The notes beneath the pieces are model-generated. The model ran no database searches, was not told the origin of the DNA, and saw only the letters and a program-made list of their open reading frames with translations. Positions 21,171 through 34,382 of a DNA stretch of 64,000 bases are shown piece by piece. The position numbers and the translations under genes are program-made. The first letter of the stretch is position 1; every line of letters starts with the position of its first letter. The stretch is from the NCBI RefSeq assembly GCF_003369915.1, contig NC_046673.1, forward strand, positions 12,880,001 through 12,944,000, read 5' to 3'. This stretch comes from Drosophila miranda. Taxonomy: Eukaryota; Arthropoda; Insecta; Diptera; Drosophilidae.

Positions 21171-24100
21171 AGGTATGTGTCTTACTCCATGGAGAAAGAA
21201 ATGTAGGCTACAATAGACCATGTATTATATTTGTCGGTTTTACGTTCAAATCTGGATCAATAGTCAGTTTTCAGTTGGATATTCTCAGAATTATAGCGAG
21301 ACAACTGTGTGGGCAGACTCTCTCGATATCTGATATCTATACGAATACCAAAATCTCGTTGAGATGGCTTTAAAAGTTGGAGACTAGTTTTGCATAAGTT
21401 CTTAAATCGGTTATTGCATTCACCAACCCCCCCCCTCCCAATTGGAGGCAAGCTTATAAAATTTCCCTGCTGCGAAAAACGGTCCAGAAAATCAAACGCA
21501 CGCAAGTTAAAATCCACACCTTTTACCTAATATACCTTGAAGTATCGTCTTGAAAAAGCCGATTTTGTCTTCAAGGTATATTGTTCGTCAAAACACGCCG
21601 AGGTGAGGTTCGCACGGGTCGTCTAATTTCCCTTCCCCTTTTTTCCTGTTGCGCAGACTCCGCGCTGATCGAGCACCAAAAGAGAGAGAGAGAGCGTAAC
21701 AGTTGCAGTAACAGTAACAGTATAAGTAACAGTGGCCGCGTCTCAAGAGAGCGAGAGATCGTCTCTCTTGCTCTTTGGTGTGAGCGTTTGGTTTGCGCGG
21801 GAATGGTAATGAGCGATTTTCCACACAAAATGCATTCGCAAACAACCAACCAACTCCGACTTGAGCGTCATTTTGTTACAAGGCTTTATGAACTTTTACA
21901 TGATTTTTGAATATGACCCGAAAGAGAGCAAATACACCACTTCGTATAACAGTAACTGTAACAGTGACCAGTGACGGTAGCAGCGACAGTAACAGTAACA
22001 GTAACAGTGGGTGAGAACAAGTGTCATGTTGTGGTCGGGGGCGCCTATCGCGGGGTTTTTCGAATACCCGACAAAAACAACACAAAATAAAAACTTGGCC
22101 CACACCGATATGTCATTTTGAACGGAACGAACTTGCTGGCATCTGGATCGCATATACCGTCTACTCCACTCTACTCCCCTCCGCCGTGTCTTTGTCGTCG
22201 TTATTATCACAAATCACAAATAAATAGGTGTTTGTTTTTTTTTTCGAGTGTGTTTTTGTGCTTCAACTGTTTTTCCGCCTGTTGACAATATTCGTAGTGC
22301 ACTTTTTTTGAGTGATTTTCTTGTTGTTGCAGTAAGTAAAAGCTACTGAAAACATGTTTGTTGCATTTTTCCCCAAATAGGAATTATAAAGTCTTAAAAT
22401 TAGTAAAAAAGAAAAGTGCATAAATCTGTACAAAATAAGAAATAATAAATATAAATAGTTATGATAACAACTGCTTTTTAGAAATGACTAAAGATAATGA
22501 AAAATGTGCCAAACAATAATAATAATAATTTACATATGTACGTTTGTGGACAATTATATATCAATGCATTCTGAGCTATATATATAAGAACAGATCTGTT
22601 GATGCTCTCTGTATTACGTACAAAAATGTATGAAGCTTAATGATAAGGATAACCCCCCAAACTTGAAACAAAAAGCGATCTAAGTGCTTTAAGAGTTCTT
22701 GAAAAATTAAATAAAATAAAAAGAATATTTAGAAGCGTGACAAAGTACAAGTTCCATCAAAATAAGCCCAAACAAATTGGTAATAATATAAAAAGCATTA
22801 CAAAACTTCAAAAAGCGTCCTATAAACAACTTCAAATGAATCGAAATAATTGAACAAATTGTGCTAAAACATTATACAACATTTTGCGAGCGCATGTCAA
22901 AACAAAACCAAACAATAAGAATAATAATAAATTCAAATCGAAATGATACGACGACCCTCAAGTCTCTGTTAACATTTAAACTGAAACAACTTTTGTTGTT
23001 GGTTGTGGCAAATGTTTTCCACATTTGTTGTTGTTTTTTTTGAAGCTGCCAGAGAGGGAGCCGAGCCGGGCCTTAAAAAAGCTTTTGTCATATCGGATCT
23101 GTGTTCGTGTTTTTTGGCATCTAAAAACAGCTTTTGGCTGAAACGAGAACGGATTTCGCTGTGCTGTGGCTTTTAATGCAAACAAATACTAAGTACAAAA
23201 AATAATTCGCGTTATTTGTTCTATTTCTGTGATGTGAGTGGTGTGGAAAACCCCCATGAAAATTGTTGCGCTTGAGTTGTTCTTCCCAACGTCAAAGCAT
23301 TTGAAAACCTGGCTTGAATGGAAATCACACTGGATGTGAATCGAACCTAGAACCAACTTGAACAAAAGATTCCAATGAATGGGTAACCCAAAAAGGGATG
23401 TCGATGGGCTTTTAGATCTCATAGATCATTCATTCACTGACTCACTAGAAGATCCCAGGCTAGAACTCTATTGACCATTGACCTATGCTACTCAAACAAT
23501 CGTTTATATGATCTATGATTAATCGAAAGATTAACCATTTAATTGTTAGTTGAAAAGGTGAAGAAAATGAATGTTCCGCAAATACTTGATCGTTTAATCA
23601 AACGCATGCGATACGTTTCTTTCTAATTACCAACCAAACTCCATATAATATCTCACATCTAAAGTTGAAAGTTGAGAATCGTTTAATCTTAAATTCACAT
23701 TCCAGACAGCTCTTCTAGACCCTCACTTTAAGGGGGTGCGGGCCGGGCCGGTTGTTTCAAATCCATAATTTATCTTGTAGAAACCGTCAACCTCCTGTCC
23801 CTTGCTCGCTTTTCTGTTGTTTTGTTGGAGCTCTCCCCCAGCTGCAGAGGAATTATCATTTATTCCCATATTGCAATTGATTTGCCTGCGAGAGCCCTAC
23901 GCCCCAGACTCCAGAATGGATCTTGGAACTAAGCCTCTCCCCTGAGACGGGGTCTGCCTCCTTATTTCGTACCCTCTGCGTGGGCCCCTCCTTATCATTA
24001 ATGCCAGAGTGTGCCCTCCTCATGTCTCAGTGTGTCTGTCTTCTGTCTGTGGAATGTTGTTGTTTGGGGCAATTACAAGTTGGCACTCCTTGGAGTCCCA

Positions 24101-25730
24101 CAGAATGGGGACCAGACCGGACCGCCCATGTCGGCACTCGAACTCGTGCGTCGGTATTTGGTGGCACAGTGAAAGCTCTCTTAACTGTCACACGTACATA
24201 TTTAGTAGACATTGATTCACTGCCTAAATGTTCCCATAAACGAACGGACACGAGACAAGAGGTGGGCGAGGGGGTATATATAATCAATAATATTTGTAAA
24301 TAAAATAGGATTTAATATGATTTTTGGCAGAAATATTGTAATGATTAAAAGCAGAATATCAGCTAAAAAAAGCTATTTTAATGTGAATGTTAAACTGCCA
24401 GTCACACGTAAACGTGGGTCGTAGCATCATCACCCGTGATCATCAATGTGCCGATATCTTCTTGACTGAAGAAATACTGCATTACCTTTTCAGTTTATTG
24501 ATGTTTTCAGAGCTTTTCCATCGCGATACGAATTTTACACAATTTTCTGGAAGATTGGCAAAGCAAAGCTTTCTTTAATTAAACGAAAAAGGGTGTACAA
24601 TCTATGGTGAAAAATATAGGTACACCCCCTAAAAGTTTTTATGAATATAATATTTAGTTGCTAAACCTTAGACAGAACTCAAAATCTTCTTAAGAGACAT
24701 ATGTACGTAGTCAATAATTATAAATGTTTTATGAATGAGAAAGTGTTGTGACGGCGCGACAGCTCATCGGTTGGGAATCTCCCAAAACCACAAAACCACA
24801 TCTCCTTAGAACCCATTTACAAGTATTTTTCATTGAAGAATATACATGCTAAATGGATGTTTCTATCCACTAAAGCATTCACTATAAATCCTTTCGATTT
24901 CGCACATATCTCACACAATTTCTCGATGTTTCGCTGTCTCCAAATCTCTATCCATCTCTCTCTCTCTCTGCATCTACCTCTCTTTCTTGTGATATCGTTC
25001 AGTCTCCCTTTCGGTGAATACCTGCGCAATGACGCACCACTGGGGCGATGCCTCCAAAAGAAAATACCCGCTAAAACACCTGCAAAAGCAACAGAGCAAA
25101 AAAAAAAAACAACAACAACACACATTCCAACGAACGCAAAACGCATTTTATAATTAAAAAACGTGCTTAATTTTGTAATCGGTTGATTGTGCAGTCAATG
25201 TCTCAGTCGCCTCACTCCACCTCAGATCGACGACAGGGGAGGCTCCTAGGGGGGGTCTTACTCTCTCCATCTCCATCAGCACCGCTCTGTTCTCTCGCTT
25301 GTTGTTCGCCACTCGGCACAGCGGAATATCAACAGCTGATAAGAGACGTCAACGCAAGCGTTTGCCAAGATATTTCCCTCACATTCGATGGAGTTATAAA
25401 CAGATCTATTATTATGATATCATCCTCATTCGTAAGGAAAATAAGGGATTGTAGTTGAATGGCGTGACACGACTTCATAGATTTATCGCTGATGCAAGCT
25501 TTTTTTCCCCCTGTTCAATCAGGTTAAGGTCTGCCTTCCAATTGGGGCATTAAACCGATATTTGTAATGGTTAAACCTTTTGAAAGATACTCTTGCCTTT
25601 AATTTAATTGAATTTACTTTAGTTTAAAGCAGCTTTACGCCTTAATAATGATCTCGGCTAACATTCAGAGACATATAAATGTTATTCGCAGCAATTCCTA
25701 TACAATTTCACTTCGAATCGCATCAATTTC
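21171..25730. other. Noncoding region downstream of the zinc-finger gene, left half of the Pvf1 upstream interval
   Basis: No supported coding sequence. It holds two CAGTAA-type repeat clusters (21696-21733 and 21945-22011), GA-rich tracts that could bind GAGA factor (21680-21695), and AT-rich sequence at 22.4-22.9 kb. Short frames at 23.9-24.3 kb and elsewhere lack homology or coding bias. It may contain distal promoters or 5' UTR exons of Pvf1, but no exon can be placed. Confidence 0.4.
21696..22011 (+). repeat. Two clusters of CAGTAA/AGTAAC hexamer repeats
   Basis: CAGTAACAGTAACAG-type arrays occur at 21696-21733 and again at 21945-22011, where they also include the reverse-like ACTGTAACAGTGAC. 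The intervening 210 bp is non-repetitive. The spacing of five to six bases suggests either a decayed microsatellite or clustered binding sites. Confidence 0.6.
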
Positions 25731-25733
25731 AAT

Positions 25734-26060
25734 GTACAGTTGAACTTCCATAAGTCTAACCACTATTATCCAAAGAAAACGTTCGACTTATAGAGACTTT
25801 GATTATTAGGGGCTGAAGATTCGATTTTTTTTTGATTGGTATTTTCAACAAAAAGAGATTCCAGTTGATTCACAGCTTTAAATGGATCTTCAGTTCATAT
25901 TTTCAATGTTTTAAAGGCGTGTTCTACATCGTCCTTGGAGGGCTGATGAATAAGTTCCTCAACCGAAATTTCATCGCTAAATCGGTTCCACTAATTCAGA
26001 GTTATAATGTTTACAATAACGTCTTCATCTGTAGGAAACTGTGATGCTAAAACCCCACTG
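25734..26060 (-). mobile_element. Possible relic of a pogo/Tigger-type DNA transposon
   Basis: The start, CAGTTGAACTTCCATAAG, followed by repeated AAGTCTAACC and TTCGACTTATAGAG phrases, resembles the terminal subrepeats of pogo/Tigger elements. On the minus strand of 25870-26045 a broken frame reads like the acidic C-terminus of their transposases (FPTDEDVIVNII, then SVEELIHQPSKDDVEHAF) with in-frame stops. It is too short and decayed for a functional call. Confidence 0.4.
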
Positions 26061-27222
26061 TCCACCTCAATATAATCCTGAGGAGTGGCTCCGGAAGTTA
26101 TTTTATTTACTCTTAACTTTAAATTAGAGTTAATTAAATTAAAATAAAGGCAAGCGTGTACTAGGAAAACGACTTAAATTAAATTCAAAGAACATAAAGC
26201 TGGGGTAAATGATAGGTAAATGTTTACGTTTGTATTGACACTGGATATCAAATATTTTTCTCTTGGTTTTGTGATTATTTCAACAGCTGTTTTTTGATTC
26301 AACAGGTGTTTTAAAGTAGTATAATGAGGAAATATGCGAGGGAACGATAGAATAACAAAGTGATCAACTATCAACATTTACATTCATAGGCGGATGGCAT
26401 TCGCAACGAATGTGGCCGCTCACTTATGGGAAACAGAGGTATGAGACATGGTGACCCATATGCAGCTCGAATCGAATGCCTTGAAATTATTCGAAAATTC
26501 GAGAACGTGACGGCTTGTTAAAAAACATAAACCGAAAATTTTCAACCAGAAACGTGATATTTTCGTGTAATAAAAATTAATTGCGCATACATCAGCTGTT
26601 TCCTCGCAGACTAGCGCTATTCTACGCAATTAATTGTAATATAATTTTCCTTAAAATGTATTCTGGAAGAAAGACCTTTCAGGGTTCCACTCCTTCAAGA
26701 GATTACCGTTATTATCACTTCCTGCCCATTAAAGAGCGCAGAAGAGAAATGAAATGAAACGGAGAATGAGAAAAAAGGAATGTCATAATGAATCACACAG
26801 GTGTGCGTGTGCGTTTGCGTATGCGTGTGCATGAGAGAGCGAGTGAGCAATACACGGCAACAAAAGCTACAACAAAAGCTGCAGCAGCTTTGGCTTTGGC
26901 TTACGGCTCTCCCATATCAATCGGTATTTGATTAACGGGTTCTGTTTCGTTCGCCGCTCCCCCGCAAGAATGGAAAGGGGGAAGTGAAGAGTAGAAGACA
27001 AGAAAACAATGGAAACTGCAGCAGCAGCAGCAGCAGCCCGGGCTGTGATATCAGTAGAGAGTGTGTGTGTGTGTGCGTGTCTGTTTATGTCTCATGATTG
27101 CACAAAACAAATAAACAGTTAAGGGAGTGACTCCACCTCCATGCACCTCCCGTACCACCTGTACCAGCAGGTACTCCTTCATAAAAAAGCCACATAGAGC
27201 AAGTCTTTAGCTCTCTACAACT

Positions 27223-27267
<45 letters not shown>

Positions 27268-30207
27268 CTCTTTTTCTGTGAAACTCCTGCTTTTGCGGGC
27301 ACCGTAACAATGCGAGCTTCAAAGCTATTTTTAGTGATCGCAGAAGCTTGCATTCGCGCTTTTGCACTCTCACTCTCACTCGCTCTTGCTCATTGGGTTA
27401 TTTATCTCCTTTCCTGTGCTGCTGTTTGTGGCCTCTCTTTGGTCTGTACTTGATTTATCCCCTTCAACGTCTACTTCTACTTCTTCTTGTTCGTAATAAA
27501 CACCCGGTACGTTGGGGGACAACTGCTACCCTATATCTTATAGGGTATCCAGTCGATCTGGCCTGTATGAACAGTTGAGAATTTATCTAGCTATCTTAAG
27601 ACAACTGATATTCTGCGAAAAATCATCATGATTGAATAAATATTATAGCCAGAATAAGTAGCTCTTTTTGGAGCCGAAACAGCCGTTTGTTTCATGTGAA
27701 ATTCTAGTCAAAACCTTACAAATTCCTTAATTATCCCATTATTTTTCACAACATTTTCTGAGTAGCAAGTATCCTATAGTCCGTATATCGAATATTCCAT
27801 TCGGATCTGTTGTTTTTTTTTTTTGCTTCATAGGGGAGCCAATTTGTCTCGCTGGCATTCTGCTGCTGTTTTGTTTTGCATTTTTATGAATGAATGGCAA
27901 ATCACTGACTCTTTCTATTTTATATGTACATATGTATATTGTGTCGTACGTATTTTTGTTAGGCTGATAAACCGCCTTGAGGCAACCAAAACAAATACCA
28001 ACAACATATCATTATCAGGGGGTATGCACACTCGTCGTACGAGATTTTTATTATGTTATCGACAGCAGAGCTGAAAGGGAAACGCGAACGCGAACTGACC
28101 TATAATAAGAATTTTCATATTTGAGCAGCCCACAGAAGACAGAAGGGGAGGCTCCAAAGCAGCGGTGGGGGCTGGCGCGCAGGGCCTTCCATTGCAATCA
28201 TGGCATAAAAGGGAGAGAGAGGAGAGAATACATAATAATAATAATAAAATGCAGTTCCACGAAAACACAAAACCAAAGAAATAACAGAACCGCAGCATTA
28301 AATACTCTTGAAAATCCGATGGTTCTGGGAAATATGTTGCTTTCTATAACCGATAAATATAAAACCGATCTTCAATACGATCTCTCTTTTCTGAGAGAGT
28401 AACGAGATCGTTATAAGCAGTGGCTAATATTTTAGGATCTCCTGTTAAAGAATCTTGTAATACCCGCATGTAGGGTAATCACAAAAAACGAGTACGATTG
28501 CCAGTGTATCTGATGGATTAAAGATTACTACCTCTACACCAAGGAAAGGAAATATTTAATTCCAATCACACTTGGGGCTCACCCATGAAGGTCCCAAAAA
28601 GACAGACAGGAAATCTAATGGGATATTTCCTCCCTGCACCTGTTGATTATGTACATACATATATGAAAATCCTGTTTGCTTAATGGTTACAATTTTCTTC
28701 TTCTGATTTATGACTCAAGAAAAGGCTCTGCTGTGTAATAAAAGAAGCAAACAAATAAACGGCTCGGACCGGCCCGTCGAACAATCGTGGTTCATTCATA
28801 GCCAAAATGCGTTGCATTGTTCCGCCAATGGTGGGCTGTACAAATAAGAATGGAATGGGTATATTGGTTGTGGAGGAGCTAGGCATTTGTTAATTACACC
28901 CCCCGAAAAGATTTCCCTATTCTAAAATGGATTTAGAAACTAACAGATACACTCAGGCGTATATCTTTTTGTGATTTCGTTATTAAAAATCCAAAAACAG
29001 GTAATTTGAAACGAATGTATCCATTCGCTTAGGGGAACAGCGCACGGGAACGTGAGCGGTGACGCATGTGCACCTGAGGGGAAAAGGGCTATAAGTAGAG
29101 CTGTAAATAGTTTCCTACCATAAAATGAGTGCACTCGTAGATGTTAGTAATTCCTCAAGAATTAAATATATGTATATATGACTAAGAGGTATCCCATGGG
29201 TTTATTACCACACACACTATTTCGGTGTGAGTATTTCTTTATGGCCTCCATTCATTCATTCCTCATGCAATCATTCCGGATGATTGTCTGATTGATATGC
29301 CTGACGCATACTCACACTCGTGGCTCTGTCTCGGTGTTTGTTTTTTTTGTGTGCTTATGATAAGAGTTTTTTTTTTTACCAATGTCAAGTTAGCCATAAA
29401 AAAAGGTTTTTCGTTGGACAACATCGACAAGAAGCGAATTCAGAAGGTGACCCCAATTTGAACGGTAAATGTGTCCACCCACGTGCACGACTTTCCTCTT
29501 CCAAAAAAATAAATATATAAATAAAGAGTTGACATTGTAAATTAGGCAGCAAGACAAAAGAAAAGTAAATTAACCACCGAACAAATAACAACAGACAGAT
29601 CTCCGGTGACGTCTTCTCGCCCTGTCCAGCCATCATCGTCGCGTTGTAAATCAGATCATAAATCATGCTTGCCACAAAGCCAGACAAATAGCCAGACAAA
29701 TGAGATGCGATGCGGCATAAGCACAAGGTGTATTTACACAGAAGATGAGGCAGTGCCAGAGTGGATGGTTATATATTTTTGGAGAGCCGAGAATACCAGT
29801 TGGTATACATTAAAATGGGTTCTTCAAAATAGCCAACCATATAAGCCTTAATTAATTTGAAGAAAAATCCACCTAAATTTTATAAAAAAAGTTAATCAAA
29901 TTATTTTATATAAATTATTAATATTATGTTAGACAATTGTGTTTCTTGTAAGAAACAATTAAAATTAATTTAAAAAATGTAAGGTTGTCAGGGCCTCACC
30001 TTACATGAATATACCTTTAGCAGAAGCCCCTGCAAGAGCGGTACCAGCTAAATTCTCTTTTCTCACTCTCATTCCAGTAAAATAACAGCAGCAACAACAC
30101 AACCTTTAACAGAAGACGAAACGAAGCTTTAACAGAAGCAGCAACACCAACGGTTAACCGAAGACCAGAGCACCTGCTCTCGCTCGCTCTCCCACACACA
30201 CTTAGCC
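26061..30207. other. Noncoding interval upstream of Pvf1, right half
   Basis: No supported gene. It contains a 40-bp (CT)n tract, (GT)n at about 27060-27080, CAG repeats near 27018-27035 and the CTTAGGGGAAC motif at 29028. The last 180 bp (29990-30207) is probably the Pvf1 leader. Short open frames have no family signal. Confidence 0.4.
27225..27264 (+). repeat. (CT)n microsatellite, about 40 bp
   Basis: Twenty uninterrupted CT units, continuing as imperfect CT after a GC interruption. Such tracts are GAGA-factor/CLAMP-like sites in flies, and CLAMP binds GA repeats on the X. Confidence 0.9.
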
Positions 30208-33200
30208 ATGCCACAAACCAAATCTCCGACAGCGCATCGCCTACCTCTACAGCTGTCGCTGCTGCTGTTGATCGTCAGCGGTGCTGCTGGCGTCTCTGTC
30301 GCGTCCTCGGCCAATCTGCAGCCCTCGCCACGCTTTTTCTATGCTGCGACGGCGGCGGCCACCCCACCATCAGATGCCGCCTCACAGACAAAGGTGCGTC
30401 TGCTGCGGCAGACAAACGTCGCAGCAGTACCCGAGGATGAGGGAAGCTGTTGCCAGGGGGCAGCCGCCGATGCTGGAACACCTGTAACGGTGAGTGCTTT
30501 CACATGTGCAGGTACAGGGGGATATCTTAACAGAGATCGTAGAGCGGTGCTTAACAGACACAGAGAGGGGATATTTTAACAGCTGTGGGAAGGGAATTTC
30601 GAAGTGCGATCGGCAAAAGGGAAAAAGGATATTGAAATAGTGATGTGAAATGAAATCAGATCAGAGATCGGATAAGAAGAAGCAATAGTGGATGGTATAT
30701 TTTAACTGTTGAACCCATCTCGTTAGGTGGGGTGGTGGATGGGGGATATGCAGTGGCGCCACAGCTTTTATGGTGGCGCCACAGAGTCGCCTAGAGACAT
30801 TGCACATTTGGGTCAGCCTCCAGCGATCATCGCATTTGTTTGCAGCTTGATAAGCCACAACCCCAACTCGGACCCCAATCCAATCCCATCATCCCCCACC
30901 CCCACCTAAATCCCCCATTCCCATGGACAGTGGCGCCGTTGCCTGTCATCGTCTCAGCCTCTCAGCGTCTGCCTCTCTGGTTTCTGGGTGTTGTTTCTGG
31001 AATTCTGTTCTGCTTCTGCTTCTGGTGGCATTGATAGCGATCGCCTTGATTCCAAAACAAATAATTCGCATTACGTCTCTCCCATACCGATACCCGCTCC
31101 CGTCCCCATTCCCATTCCCACATCGTCTGTCGCCAGAGCTTTTGTTTGCGTCAATTCAAAGACAAACAGAAGCGGCCGGGCTCAACCTTCCAGTGGAGCT
31201 CCCTTTTTTTAGCAGCTCCTCCCCCTCCACCTACGCCCACACCTGCTCTTTGGTTCTTTCGGTTTCCCCTTTCGGCAGAAGCGGATAACAGAGCAGGGTT
31301 TTTCGTCATTATTTACTGGGTAAACATCTGGATCAATTTCTAAATACACAAATACAATACTGATCCCATAGAAACCCGCGATTCATTTCCTGGAACCATG
31401 GAAGATCATTCAATGATTCATTCTCGATCTGTTTGCAGAAACAGAAGTTCCTCTTGAGATTGTTCTGATGTCTCCGCGATTTCCTCGCGATCATATCATT
31501 TTTGCAGTCGTGTCTGTTGCCCTTGATCTTTCTCTGTGATTGCTGCTGCTGCTGCTGCTGCTTCCACAATTAACACAAGAAAGTGAATAAACGGCAACCC
31601 GTTCCGGGGCGCTAATGAATCATGGCCAAGCGAATCGTGGCGCCGCTACCGACGTTCGAGATGACGATGCCGTGCCAATTGGTCAAAGCACCTGGCACGT
31701 GGCGGTTCCCCCACCCCCCTTCTATGGGGTGACGCACGAGAGCACCGTAGCACCAGATATAAAAACAAATATCAGTCCAATAGCTTCAAGCTATTTGTTC
31801 CCTGGAGATAGCAACATTTCTATGCAGTTGTCGTCTGTCATTTTTTTAATGGCATACGCAGACGTACACACATCTGTATCTACGTCAATTCAGGGGGAAT
31901 CAAAAGAGTGGGAGAGGGAGAGGGAGCGGAGGGAGCAGCAGGCTAGACGCGGATAGGAGAGCAGGTGACTAATGATCGCTGGAGCGATCTCTTGTACGTG
32001 TTGTCACAGTTTTTTAATAATAAAATAATAGTTACAATGCCATTTGCCATCTTTTTTTTAATTTGTAGGAAAAAACATTTGATAATTGTTCATATTTTGC
32101 TTTAGACTCTGTTTTCTACACTGAGAGAAAAATTGCATATTTTAATTATAGAATTCCCTGTCTTTTAAACATAAATTTATAAAAAAAAGTCTTTTAAAAA
32201 GTCCCTTTAAAATAAATATAATGCTTTTAAGTTGTTAGAAATAAATATAATCTAAATTCCACTAATTCTAATTATATTTTCAATAGCTGCCATTGGAACT
32301 TGCAACGGACTTGAGCAATATCACCGCCGACTACGATGTCTCTGGCGAAATATCCTCCAAGGGTGAGTAGAACACCATTTAAGTGCCTCTACTATTCACA
32401 ACCTGTAGATTAACGGCTCTCTCTTTCTGGTCTTTTGCAGAAAACTTCAAACGCAGCGTCACCAGATGTAAGATCATTGTTGATTTCTGAAGATTATAAG
32501 GAAAAGATTTACTAGAATTTATAGAATATTTAAATTCAATTTGTTTTTCATTAGCAGCAAATTCAAAAAGCTATTGTGTTATTTGGTTCCATAATATTGG
32601 AATAATTACCATGTAAATTCATTTTAAAACGTAATTGGAATATACGCGCATTAAATCAGTGTTTGCGCTGAGCTTTTTGAGATATCAGAATCACTTGAAC
32701 CTCTTCGCTTAGGGGAACATTTTTACAGCGAATCAGTGTTTATACAGTGTCAGTACACTATTTATACCTAATACCCATATCTGTGTGTGATACGGGGTCG
32801 CCCAATAATGTCATTTAATTCTTTGGCGACCCCTTGCGAATATTACAATCTTTCGATTTTTCGTCTTAAAGCCAACCCGTTGACAGTCCAATTCTAAGGT
32901 AGAAGAATGTGGAAATATACGAGTATATATGTACTTTATATAGGTTATAGTTTCCTGAATTAAGAACCAACCCTCTTTTGCTCTTGCAGCTGCCATACGG
33001 AATGCCCAGCCGGCGATCTGCTCGCCTCAGCCGACCATTGTGGAGCTGAAACCGCCCAGCGATGAGGCGGGGAATTTCAATGTCTACTATACGCCTGCAT
33101 GCACGCGTATTAATCGCTGCAATGGCTGCTGCGGCTCCACATTGATCTCCTGCCAGCCCACGCAGACGGAGAAGGTGCAGATGCGTGTGCGGAAATTCGA

Positions 33201-34382
33201 ACGTGGCGGCACAGCCAAGCGCAGCTCGGAAATCATTGTGGTCGAACAGCATTTGGCGTGCCGCTGCGATTGCCGCATCAAGGCCGAGGACTGCAATGCG
33301 TATCAGCTGTACAGGAGAGAATTGTGCCGCTGCGAGTGCCAGAACACGGACGCCAGGGACAAGTGCTTGGAGCAGGCCGACAGCAAGTATTGGGACGATG
33401 CAAATTGTACCTGTGCCTGCCGCTACAATCAGAGCTGCACCACCGGCACCGTTTTCGATGAGACGCAATGCAAATGCACCGATGTGAGTGTGCCCTGAGT
33501 GCCCTGGCGTGCGGGGGATACTAGTCCTTAAGGGATAGATAAATTGGTTATAGATTGGTGTGTTTCGGTTGTGGTTAAATCTTAAGTTGTACTCCCAATG
33601 CAGAACCACAGGCACCCACAACGTGTCTGTCCTTGCAAATAAGGAAAACACTCTTCAAAGATTCCAGAACACAATTCCGATTGGTTATTAGTTGTAGTTT
33701 AAGTCTTTTGTCTTGGTCTTCCTGTTTATACTATGTATTTTTTTCCCCCATCTTTTCTGTTTTCTCTTTATGTTTCGTTTTAGATCAAAAATGTCGAGTA
33801 TTATTCGTAATTCGTTAACAAACACACACACAAACACACTGTTCCACTATTTTGTTGCCGAGAAATTTGTTAAACATATTTGAAGAATTTTATAACCACT
33901 TAAAAGAAAGAGAGAGAGAGAGAGAGAGAGAAAACTTTTCTTTGTGATACTTTCCTGCAAAACGTAACTAAAATTAGAAGCCAATGGTTTAAGGCAATTT
34001 ATTGTAAAATGTAACTTATAGTAGAGCTGTGTTGAGGCAAGAGAGAGAGAGGGAGAGGAGTGTGATCCCCAGAAGGTTTCGTTTGCATTGTGTGAGTACT
34101 TCCGTCCAGTTGTCCCCCCCATCCTGCATGTACATATATCTGTAGTACCCCCTAATGCTGGCATATCTAATACTCTCCCACATTTCACAATCACTGCTTC
34201 TGTTCCTATCCCTAGAATATATGTAGATCTGTTTTTGTTTCTGTTTTTGCTTGAATTACTAATTGAAATTCGGTCTACTCTATGTCTAGCCATCGGCCCC
34301 CATTAATGTGGTGGATCGCAAGCGTTTCATTGTCCAGGCAGTGGAGGTAGAGCCCGACAACACCACTCTCTATCATGTGTAA
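30208..34382 (+). CDS. Pvf1: Pvf1, PDGF/VEGF-family secreted growth factor
   Basis: Exons 30208-30489, 32287-32362, 32441-32467, 32990-33483 and 34290-34382 give 323 residues. Pvf1 is a ligand of the receptor tyrosine kinase Pvr and guides haemocytes, border cells and thorax closure. The N-terminus has a signal peptide (hydrophobic LPLQLSLLLLIVSGAAGV). The cystine-knot domain spans about residues 138-220, with CTRINRCNGCCG (the RCxGCC signature) and LACRCDC. It is followed by a Cys-rich tail with CRCEC and CTCACRY repeats as in VEGF-C/D-type propeptides. Exon 3 is only 27 nt. All splice joins keep frame. The ATG follows an AC-rich leader and is the first compatible with a signal peptide. Further 5' UTR exons may lie upstream. 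Confidence 0.93.
30490..32286 (+). other. Pvf1 intron 1
   Basis: A 1.8-kb GT-AG intron without coding signal. It contains two copies of the palindrome GTGGCGCCAC about 20 bp apart (near 30753 and 30773), a related TGGCGCC at about 30932, a pyrimidine-rich block with CCCATTCC repeats near 31110, and AT-rich sequence at the 3' end. Confidence 0.6.
32794..32833. repeat. Hairpin-forming inverted repeat in Pvf1 intron 3
   Basis: GGGGTCGCC (32794-32802) is exactly inverted as GGCGACCCC (32825-32833), with a 22-base AT-rich loop. It lies about 160 bp before the acceptor of the cystine-knot exon. Confidence 0.6.

Noticed and set aside
32866-33651. A 261-codon antisense frame opposite the Pvf1 cystine-knot exon.
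   Set aside because: The plus strand encodes the conserved PDGF/VEGF domain; the antisense frame is a composition artefact.
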